This document shows, piece by piece, positions 55,361-64,000 of a stretch of DNA of 64,000 nt. The position numbers and the translations under genes are program-made. The notes beneath the pieces are model-generated. The model was not told where the DNA came from, ran no database searches, and was given only the letters and a program-made list of their open reading frames with translations. The stretch comes from Hyaloscypha bicolor E. Lineage: Eukaryota > Ascomycota > Leotiomycetes > Helotiales > Hyaloscyphaceae. The DNA lies in contig NW_020194512.1 of the NCBI RefSeq assembly GCF_002865645.1, positions 1,399,119 to 1,463,118 on the forward strand, in the 5' to 3' direction. Position 1 is the first letter of the stretch; each line of letters starts with the position of its first letter.

Positions 55361-56971
55361 TATGGGAGGCGATAAACAATAGTTTAAGCCGTGCTCATTA
55401 CTTCAACGTCTTTTGTACAATAGAATCAGCACCACATCAGTGCATTTTCTCCACATCTTCTGCTTTCCAGAGGCAAGTAGGGGCTTTGCAGACACTGAAA
55501 TACAAGCAACCTGAAATTAGGAAAATTTCCATATCAAAAGTGACGCGCCGACGACTGTCTGCCTTGTGAATGCAAATAAAAATTAGCTCAATTCACTCCT
55601 TGATAATAAGTACTTGATTCGACTTCAGCCTCGTCAACTCGTAGCCTCCTCTGAAATATTTAGACACCTCATTACTCCAGCCGAGACAGAAAGCTTCAAC
55701 CCACAACATTTGGCTTCCAAGACAACAGCAACTTCGCAACCCCAACCCCAACCCCAACTTGCTTCCGCCAATCTCAGAATTGTTCTTGTTTCTCTTTACC
55801 GTACTCAAGCTCTTCATTACAAAGAAGAGCTCGGAACAGCCAGAAAGAACCATTCGAGCAGCGAGGAATTGGCAGCACCCCGATCGCAACCACAACTTCG
55901 GAACTCCTCTACCTCAACGCCAGGACACCGTTCACCGCTTGCTTCTTGCGCTACTGGAAGATTACTTCAACTAATCTTCACAGTGGTTAAGCTCCCTAGA
56001 TTTTGCAAGAGAGATTGCAACACTTGATCTACAACAAGGCAACGCTGAGACGGCTTTGCAAGGCCACAACCCTCCGCCCGTATTCAAATATCCAATCTCT
56101 AATACCACAACATCAGGACATCGTTCACCAGCTGCTTCCCTCCCTTCAAATATTTCTCGGTTTACTCGTTCACTACAATTAAGCTCTCCGTTATCGTACG
56201 ACAGAGAGTATAATATTCGGCCACGGCCAAGGTGACGCAGCTCCACCTTCAATGCCCACGATTTCGACCACTCCCCGATAACTTTATCATCCAAAAAACT
56301 ACCCCTCGTCATAGGTTAAAGCATTTCACTCAACCCCCTTCTAGTTTTCCTGAATATTGGCATAAACAAGTATCAGCCCATAACGAAGCGCAGCGGCGAC
56401 CCGACACTTTGTTCTCACCAAATCCTCCACAACCCACAACCTGCAACCATTCAAGACGTGTCTTGTACAATTAGACACCAAAACCCAGCGCTATTTGCAT
56501 CGCCCCTTCTGTTCAGAAAAGAAAAGATCCCACAGCTCCCACAGCCTGTAAGTTCAACTGCCTTGTTTTATCCCCCAACGCTTGCTCGTCGCTGTACTCT
56601 CTTCTACCCAATGTACACATCACATCAAGACAGTCTCTTGAGCTATTGGCTATAGAAGGGACAGGTGTGTCAAGAGATCCCGCGGATGCGTGTCCGTCCC
56701 TTTTTGTGGCTGCTGCTCGTCGCTTTCCATCTCCCTTGACCAAGCAAAAACTTGAGTAAGCTACTGGTCATATAAGCTCTGAATCTTTGGTCAAATCTCG
56801 CAGACGTGTGTCTATCTTTCCCTCCTCTCCATTCCTAGGGCTGATAGGGAGAATTCCCGTCGTTTTCCTTATTGAAAGTTCCCTGTTTGTCTTTGGAGTA
56901 GATGCATTCAACATCGACAGCTTCCCCAATGTAAAGACGAAGTACTGACTTGTGTCTGATTCCAGATCGCA
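55361..56971. other. 1.6-kb intergenic region with imperfect duplications
   Basis: Contains a CCCAAC microsatellite (about 55740-55763) and diverged repeats around 'CAGGACA(C/T)CGTTCACC' (55920-55938 and 56112-56130), both followed by a GCTTCC/GCTTCT stretch and 'TTAAGCTC'. The last part is the leader of the 57-kb gene. No gene supported. Confidence 0.5.
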
Positions 56972-59081
56972 ATGCCTCCTTTTGACAACACTTCCGCTCT
57001 TCGTGGCATCGATGGTCACGATGTCTCATCGCTCCGAAAACTCATGAATGCCATTATGCACCGACTCGCTGGTGTCCCAGCTGGCAGTGTTGCCGAGATG
57101 GACGATCTCGATATCAACGAACATGGCGCAATGATATTCCTCACGTACAACGCCAGACACAACGATCTCCTGAGCAGAATGATAACTCGGTTTGCTTCTG
57201 CCCGATATGCCAACTCCCGCACCGTGCGCGAAGCTGCTCGAGAATTGGATCTCGTTGCTACCGAAGCTGTCTTCAATCCACATACCCGTCCCCAGAGAGA
57301 GTTGGTTATAGTTGAGGGATTCTTCAATCAGCTCGTCGCCAGTGGTACTGCTACATATGGTGTGGGAGCCGATGAAGAATATGGTGACATTGAGCCTGAC
57401 AGTGACAGTGAGCAGAAGGATAACAGGGATAAGAAGGATCCGAGTGTAAGTTTCTCCAGTCCATACTTGATGCTTGTCTTGCCTTGCTCTTCTCCGGCCA
57501 GGTTTGAGCTTGTTGAAGGATCAATTACTGACTATTCTGGTTCCAGACCGGCCGCAAGAGAACCAGATCAAGCAATGCTGCCTCCGTAGGTTCCCCTCTC
57601 CTTCTTGCAGCCTGCATTCAGTTCCAGACCTAACTGAAAATACTGCAGAAATCCAACAAGCGTTGCCGAATGGGTGTTTCTTGGTCTGATGACGAAACTG
57701 TGGATGAGCAAGAGAGTTTTCTCGACGACTTCAAGTACGAGTGCAGTGACTCCGACGAATTTATCAAGTCAGAGACCGGAAACAGCGACGATCCAGCCAA
57801 GAAGAAGCATAAGAATAGCGCCAGGCGCAAACACGGCGAACGTTGCCTCCCTGATCCGATTATCAGCCGTGATAATGCCATCGTCGGTCAACCAGATCTA
57901 TCGAAAGTCTCCTTCACTCTCCAGACCGAACGACCTGACCTGAACAACCCCGGATCATACCTCCCATCGGACCCGGTCCTCTTCGAGTATACCCAGCCCA
58001 TCGATTGGGACGACAAGACCTCAATCGGTAAGCTCAATTCCTGGCGTTACCAGGTATTTAAGCGCACTTGGGGACAGAAGCGGGTATCTCGCCCTCCGTG
58101 GACTATCAATGAGCAAACTAAGCTCCTCTCCCTCCTCGACTCTCATTTGAAGTCTCCTTCAACTGGTGGCAGATACTCGCACATCCAGTGGCAGGAGATC
58201 GAACGTGCCTTCAACTCCTTTTTCCAAAATCATACTCATTTGAAGGGTGAGATGACCGCCGAAACCTCGTATAACCAACGAGGAAAAGAGAATACCGCAA
58301 AGTCTCGGATGCTTGTGGCTGACCGTCCACACCTTCAGCGCAGTGCTGGGGCCATTGAGAACCAGTAAGTGCCCTCTCGATCTAAAGTTTTGCTTCGGTC
58401 GTATCTTCACCTCCATGATTTGCTTTCTTCAGCCTCCCCGTTTCGATCTCCTTGTTTCGATCTCGACTTCAGCATAAGTTCCATGTTTCGGTCTCAAGGT
58501 CAACACGATAAACTCCGTGTTGCGCACAGATTTTCGTTTGCCTTCGGATGACAAAAGGTTGACGTGTTTCATCGTCATCCGAGGTTACACGCGATAACTT
58601 GCTTCGCTCTGGACTTCCTTGGTCTTCAGAAGACGAGAAACTATCATATTTAATCGTCATCTGAGCTCTGCACACTATAACTTCCTTCGCTCCCATCCTT
58701 CTGCTTGCTTCGCTCTGAACTTGGGGCAATAAGCTGACTATCATCCCATCTAGGCTAACCCACTTCACCGACCCCACCGCCCGCGCCCTCGTCGCGGCTG
58801 CCAAGCAGGCAGACCAAGCGTCAGACGAGGAGGACGGGAAGCCCAAAGGCAAGGGTAAGGGGAAAGGCAGAGTAAAGGCCACTGCCAAGAAGGGCAAGCC
58901 GGCGCCGAAGCCGAAGCCAGAGACGAAGGTGAAGAAGGTGGAGAGTGACGACGGCGAGTACGAGGGCGATGAGGAGGATGAGGACGAGAGCTTTGAGGAT
59001 GCTCTCATTGCATCCAAGCGGGGCTGGGAGTGGAATGAGAGGGATTGGAGATCTGGGGGTGAATGGTCCAAGAGACGTTAA
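56972..59081 (+). CDS. Uncharacterised nuclear protein, paralog family member C (Myb/SANT-like)
   Basis: Exons 56972-57445, 57547-57585, 57649-58364 and 58754-59081 encode 518 residues. Residues 1-110 are the family's N-terminal helical domain ('HDVSSLRKLMNAIMHRL', 'NDLLSRMITRFASAR', 'REAARELDLVA'). A 13-codon basic exon (TGRKRTRSSNAAS) and an acidic linker follow. Residues 289-400 carry 'IDWDDKTSIGKLNSWRYQVF' and the trihelix 'PWTINEQTKLLSLLDSHL' to 'WQEIERAFNSFFQ', a Myb/SANT-like domain. The C-terminal 110 residues are Lys-rich (GKGKGKGRVKATAKKGK), then acidic. The last intron is 389 bp, much longer than the others, and is filled with units of a minisatellite also found at 13.5 kb. Function unknown; DNA or chromatin binding is plausible. 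Confidence 0.8.
58540..58735. repeat. Minisatellite units inside an intron
   Basis: On the minus strand the intron reads GATGGGAGCGAAGGAAGT, then GTGTGCA, then CTCAGATGACGA, and a second unit with TTTCTCGTCTTCTGAAG and CAGAGCGAAGCAAG. The same motifs, in the same order, build the array at 13476-13821. The units lie between a consensus donor at 58365 and acceptor at 58753. Confidence 0.7.
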
Positions 59082-59190
59082 ACAAATAATTCATTTAGAT
59101 TGTCCTGGTGCGTGGTGTGGTGGCGGTGTTGGCGAAGAATCGTCCAAGAGACGTAAAAAAGGCTTTACTTAGATTGTTCTGCGGTTGGGG
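59066..59190. repeat. Tandem duplication overlapping the stop codon
   Basis: GTCCAAGAGACGT, A-rich bases and CTTAGATTGT/ATTTAGATTGT occur at 59066-59107 and 59142-59181, about 76 bp apart. The first copy overlaps the stop of the 57-kb gene, so its 3' end was duplicated locally. Confidence 0.7.
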
Positions 59191-60800
59191 TGGTAGTGGG
59201 GTAGAGAGGGGTGTCTGTCTGCTGTTATGTTATTGTCTGTTCCTAGATAAGGAGACATCTCGCACCTCTGCGGAGGCTAATACCAAATGAAAGCTTGATG
59301 CTTCGGTCTGGACACTCTGTTTCACTCCCATCTTTCACGAAAAGTACTGATTTCTTCGTTCCCAGCTTCTTTTACAATTCGGAGGATAAGAAGACGCTGT
59401 ACGGTATCACGCAGCCGAGCTGATTTCTCTCTGATGTCTTGATGCCCAAGCTCAGGTTTCTTTCACGGAAGATCACATCTTGGAAGAGAGTGATCTAAAG
59501 AGGAAACGAGACAGTTGGGCAATTGTAAAGACGGTCCAAACAGACGAATAATTTCTCCAGCATATGAAGTCAACCTCTTCTCCTCAACAGAAACGTTCGA
59601 ATTGCAGAAATAGAAAGTTCAGCAGACGTTGGTATGCATTGAAGAAGAGTTGACTAAATTGAGTTCAAGGAAGGACGTTACAACCTTAGTTCAATTAGTA
59701 AGCACTGAGTAAGCCCCCATCTGATTTGGAACGACATCCCAACCGTCGTTTCCTTAAATTTCCTCAAAACCGTTACTACACGTTCCAAATCTCAAGCAAT
59801 CCTCCTGGAAGTCCCGGGTTTCGATGAATTCTCCATAATGGAAGTTTGCCAGGACTTCCACAGCCTTCTGTAGCGATGCCCAACGCGAAAACGGCGGCGA
59901 GCCAACAAGCATTCAAACATCGAGTTATTCTCAGTATACTCACTCACCCTCACGGAAGGGATGGGAGTTATTTAATTAATTTTCATTGATGCCTATGTGT
60001 AGTCTCTTTATGAAAGGCAAAACAGTAGCAGCGCCCTAATGTTACGTTTTAGGTCCGATAGCCAGGGAATCCCCCAAGAACAAAGGAAGCAAACCGCAAT
60101 CAACCAAATTGAGATGCCAACGCTACCGAATACCCGGCGCCGCTCAAATAGCCATAGTCCAGCACAAAGTCATTGACAGATTCATTTATGATATATCACA
60201 TCGAGGATCACGAGATCAAAGCCAAGAGTTCATGGAATGCTGTGGAATTGATCTACCGGCTGCGTCGATATTCGACTGGTTTCGATTCGATACAAAGCGT
60301 TGTCCCACTCTAGCCATCCCAAAACGTTTTATTAAAGAAATCAGGAAGAAGAAAAGCCCCAAACTCCTGATGAACCAAGGTGTACCTCCCAGAGGAAACC
60401 GGAATTGTCTATCTAGTAAATAGGAAACATTTTCGCTATGTCAGATTTTGTGAAAGAACTCGGATCCTCCAAGAAACTCCACACTCCAGAAATCAGAGTG
60501 TAAGGGCTAGAGGAAATCAGAGTGTCTGCTATGCCAAGAGCTCCGGCCACCGAGATTTTATGAAAGAAGTCAAAAACTCCCAAGGAAACCAAACTCCAGA
60601 AGAATCCACCTGTATGTGTCGGAAGAAGCCAAAACGCCTGCATTCCAAGAGGAAACACCTATCATTATCCATTGTGTGTACCGTCCAAACTCGCCATCGA
60701 AAGTATGTACATGAGAATAGAAAGATCAAATCTGCATGGCGATTTGATGCAAAAACGAGTGGTGGAAACGGTACTCCGAATGAAGAACATGAGAGGAGAC
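59191..60800. other. 1.6-kb gap
   Basis: Only low-quality frames. The long + strand frame 60380-61012 overlaps the 3' end of the real minus-strand gene. Short imperfect repeats of AATCAGAGTGT lie near 60493-60523. No gene supported. Confidence 0.5.
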
Positions 60801-61962
60801 TTAGCAAGCACCCTCGACGAGAATGGCACCGGTCTGGTTGGATGCTGGTTGTTGACCGCCATCCTCATCATCAGATGGGTCCTCCAAGTGATGATCAAGT
60901 TCGCCGCCATGGGTATGCTCCTCCTCCTTCACGACTCCCTCCATTGGCTCGCTGCCCTCCTCGCTCTCGCCGTCAGTGTATTCGGCGACCATATCCTCCA
61001 CCTCCGGCTTAAGATCAGCCATCTTGTCGAACTGAGTGCGGATCGCGACGTAAGAGCGCTCGGTGAGAGTATAATCTTTGACCGCAATGAAGCCCTTGAT
61101 AAGCTGTTCGCCCTTCTTGACAACGGTGCCCGCGAAACGTTCATTGTGAGCTTTGGCAATGGCCTTCCAGTCTTCGCCAACCAGACGACCGCCGTTATCC
61201 TCAATCTTCTTCGTGATCTGCTCTTTCAGGAAAATCTTCTCTGCCATTGTCCACTTTCCACGACGACCTCGAACAACGGACGGGTCATACTTAAACTTCC
61301 TCGAAATGGTTTGGTAGCGCCATTTATTGAGGCTGGCAACCCAGGCGTCATCGTCCCATTTCTGCGAGGCATGATCGGGATATTGGTGTTGATGCACATT
61401 TCCCTTCACATCCTTGAAGCGAATGATCATCTTCTTGGGCTCGGGGTTGTTGGTGACAGCCTTGGTATGATCGATGTTCTTATTGTCATTCACAAGGACG
61501 ACAGAACCACGGGGACCGACTGGGCGGTGTGTGCCAGCCTGCATCCCAGAGTTAGTGAGGTGGAAGGAAAGAAGTTCAGGGAGACTTACGTTGCCACGCG
61601 GAAGGGTGCGAGGGATACGATACAACTTAGGACGATTTCTGCCAACCTTATCTCCGGAAGCAGACGCAGCAGGATAGTCAGTGGCTGGCTTGGTGGCTGG
61701 AGTAGCGGCATTGACTCTAAGGGTGATCTTCGTGGTGGTTTTGGTCGCAGTAGGCATACGGGGTTGAGCTCCGGTCGCGGTAGGCACAAGCGCTGCTGGA
61801 GCAACACCCTGTGTTGGTGGTTGAGAGTCATTCGAGGCTTCGAAAGTGGTCAGCCCAAGTCAATGACCACCATACCGATGCGTGCTTACCTTGGGTGGTC
61901 TTGACCATGATTGTGGCCTCCTTGGCCGGAGCCGCTTTGTTCTTGATGGTCTTGTCGGCCAT
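60801..61962 (-). CDS. Uncharacterised nuclear protein, paralog family member D (Myb/SANT-like)
   Basis: Exons 61962-61890, 61837-61590 and 61538-60801, with introns of 52 and 51 bp, encode 352 residues. The second intron is a multiple of three without a stop, so the genomic frame stays open through it, but its GTAAGT donor and CAG acceptor are strong. The short basic N-terminus (DKTIKNKAAPAKEA) replaces the N-terminal domain of members A and C. The conserved part starts 'KKMIIRFKDVKGN'. Then come 'QKWDDDAWVASLNKWRYQ' (from residue 167), 'GKWTMAEKIFLKEQI' and 'EDWKAIAKAHNERFAGTV', a Myb/SANT-like trihelix. The C-terminus is acidic (EDMVAEYTDGESEEGSEP). It is convergent with member C. Function unknown. 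Confidence 0.8.
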
Positions 61963-64000
61963 TGTGATGGTATCGAGACGGAGATCTGTGAAGTAACAAC
62001 TTGATTGTCTAGAAGGGCCAGTCAGCTTCAGTCAAAAGTAATGCGATGCCTCTTGGAAATCGAGAAGACGAAAGAACGGTCCGAACCCCGGTTTGAGAGG
62101 TTTGAGCGGAGTGTATTGCGGAAGAGGAGGGGTGGACAGAAGGAGAGGAGCATCTTGATTATGAAAACATGCAGACTGTGATTTGCGGTGCGAGGTTTTG
62201 CGATCATCTCCTCCTTTCCACATTTGCGACGAACCGCGCATGAAGACGGGAAAGGACCACACCAACACGGAGAAGCCGAAGCGGTGGTTTGCGGTGATGA
62301 TGTGTAAAAGAATTAGAAATGTTGAAAGTGGAGAAGTTTAAAGATGCGAGGAGAAGGTGCTTCTGGTGATGGTGGGAAAGCGACAATGTGCTTGAAAGCG
62401 CGAAAGTTCGGGATAAAGCGATTTCACTAGAATCTTCTTTCCTAATGTCGCGCGAATGAAGCAGAGGATCAGAATGAAAGAATCATGCCGGTATGGAGAG
62501 GTGGAGCTGTGGCGATGGATGATCAAGTGGTTTGGGGAATGAGAAAGTAGAGAGTTTGAACAACGCGAAGAGCGAAGATGGGGAATGCGAGGGTGTACTT
62601 CTTGATGCTGGAAGTGGAGATCTCTCCTGGAGAGCGCAGTGGAAATACCACTGGCGTCTGCCATCGATATGATTACGATGGCATGAAGGAGAGGGGGGGT
62701 GGCCTTACTGGTATTGAGATGCGAAGTCCACCAGAGGGAGGAGTGGAGTTACAATTGTGGAGATGTTGGAGAACCAAGTCGTTGAGGTGGAGTTGGGGCT
62801 GTTATGTAGGAAGTAGGGGGTAGAAGATTGGTGTTGGAGGATGAAAGGAAAGGTGCGGAAGAGCATAGAGGAGATAATTTAAGTGGGAGTCACCACTTTC
62901 GATTTCTCGATCCCCAAGTCGTCTGAAAGCAGATCGGACGCTCTCCAGAAGAACAAATGAAGAGACTTGACAACAACAAAAGGATTGAGGTTTACTTACT
63001 CGACAAGGTATTTCACAATGCAGGAAGTTGTTGTTACTGGGAGTTGGGAGTTGGGTTGTGTTGTTGACGAAGAGATGATGGCGATCAAGGTGGTTGTTGT
63101 CTGTGAAGTCCCGTCGCTACCGGCTCGCATTGAGAACACCCTCTTTGGGCTCAATGACGAATCCCGTCACTACCCTGCACGGTCCACAAGCTAATTTATA
63201 CCGTTCACTTTTCGACTTGAAGATGTACATAGTTTTTTTTATGTTTATCTCCATTACGATATTGCTCAAAGCCTTTGAGCCATACACTTATCCCTAGCTC
63301 TAGCAATAAAGAGCAACCAGGCAAAACGCTCGTACCCGCTGTCAAAGCCAGCAGGAATTGTACCGGCGCAAGCACTGTACTCTAGGCCATATAAACCGTT
63401 GAGGGTTGGGTGAGTCAAGATCAAGTCGAGATGTTCGAGAAGGAGTTGGAGCTGGAGCCAGGGGTTTGAACCAGGAGCCGTTTCTCGCAAAGAGGAAGAC
63501 CTATGTGAGGCCTGACACTCGAGGAATACACTTCTCAAACTACTTTTCGACAATCCAGACAAATTGAAGGTGTGTTGGCTTTTTTGCCCCCAAAGACTGT
63601 AACATATCAGGCTATCAGGCAAAGCAAGATCTTTAACTTGGGCAGATTATGCCTGCGATGTGAGCTGGCACGCCATACGAAACAAAGTGGTCACAGCCTA
63701 CGAAAAGAGACCATCTTTACCAGACGAGACTCCCCGAATAAGGCCATACGAGCAGGCAGTCCCGAGACGACCTCTGAAGAAATGATTGGGTGACTTGACC
63801 GAACTCGATTTCGAATACATGGGATGGAGGAGGGACTGACAACAACAACAATGTGACTGTTGTTACATGCTTGAAATAGTACTGTGAGAAGCATGCACTC
63901 TTGGACGAAGTGGTTGGGGGTGGAGATGGTGGGAGGGTTGGAGGTTGAGAAGAAGATTGGGAAGATAAGTAAGTGGTAGTCGCCACGAACATTTGTGTAC
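61963..64000. other. 2-kb end region, no gene recognised
   Basis: Upstream of member D. Minus-strand frames (62338-62664 and 63266-63622) have no known features. The first few hundred bases are probably the promoter and leader of member D. Confidence 0.5.

Noticed and set aside
60380..61012. 210-codon + strand open frame
   Set aside because: It overlaps the 3' end of the well-supported minus-strand gene at 60801-61962 and is its antisense shadow plus junk.
60672..61904. 410-codon + strand open frame
   Set aside because: Antisense shadow of family member D, which has splice sites, conserved blocks and paralogs.
1..64000. tRNA or rRNA genes
   Set aside because: I looked for B-box-like GGTTCGAATCC and cloverleaf-compatible flanks and for conserved rRNA stretches and saw none; a tRNAscan run would be needed to exclude a divergent tRNA.

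Overview
The window is nuclear DNA from a filamentous ascomycete (Pezizomycotina). The evidence is short GT-AG introns of about 45-110 bp in most genes, a DASH-complex Spc34 gene, a berberine-bridge-type oxidase, fungal NLR fragments, and transposons carrying TG-to-TA changes of the RIP (repeat-induced point mutation) type. Placement in Leotiomycetes is my guess from overall protein similarity and is not proven.

Layout. (1) 1-1.7 kb: the 3' end of a NACHT/ankyrin NLR-like gene that runs in from the left edge. (2) 1.8-6.1 kb: a nest of transposons. A TA-flanked element with long terminal inverted repeats was invaded by a 2.9-kb element with 4-bp target duplications and a decayed rve integrase (Ginger-like), by a 69-bp relative of that element, and by further inverted-repeat units. 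(3) 6.1-11.8 kb: relics, plus one intact secreted FAD oxidase gene. (4) 11.8-28.1 kb: a housekeeping block of a nuclear 'BTB transcription factor'-type protein, a small probable mitochondrial protein, Spc34, a conserved disordered protein, TAF12, Rpn3 and a Sas2-type MYST acetyltransferase. (5) 28.1-64 kb: an accessory compartment with long gene-poor gaps, pseudogenes (S53 peptidase, GNAT acetyltransferase, TPR/zinc-binding NLR tail), one MFS transporter, and a set of lineage-type nuclear proteins.

The most unusual content is in region 5. Four intact genes (34.9, 41.8, 57.0 and 60.8 kb) and at least one, perhaps two, pseudogenes (50.1-51.8 and 47.0 kb) belong to one diverged paralogous family. 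They share an N-terminal helical domain in some members and a C-terminal Myb/SANT-like domain preceded by an L-N-x-W-R-Y/R signature. Among them sit a chromodomain-like protein (48.4 kb) and a protein with an N-terminal Zn2Cys6 cluster (53.2 kb). This makes about 27 kb of rapidly evolving putative chromatin or DNA-binding proteins mixed with dead copies. Their function is unknown.

How the genes fit together: the 11.8-28.1 kb genes serve general nuclear roles (transcription, histone acetylation, proteasome, kinetochore) and are neighbours rather than a pathway. I saw no tRNA, rRNA or CRISPR array. All intron boundaries were read by eye from splice consensus and frame continuity.
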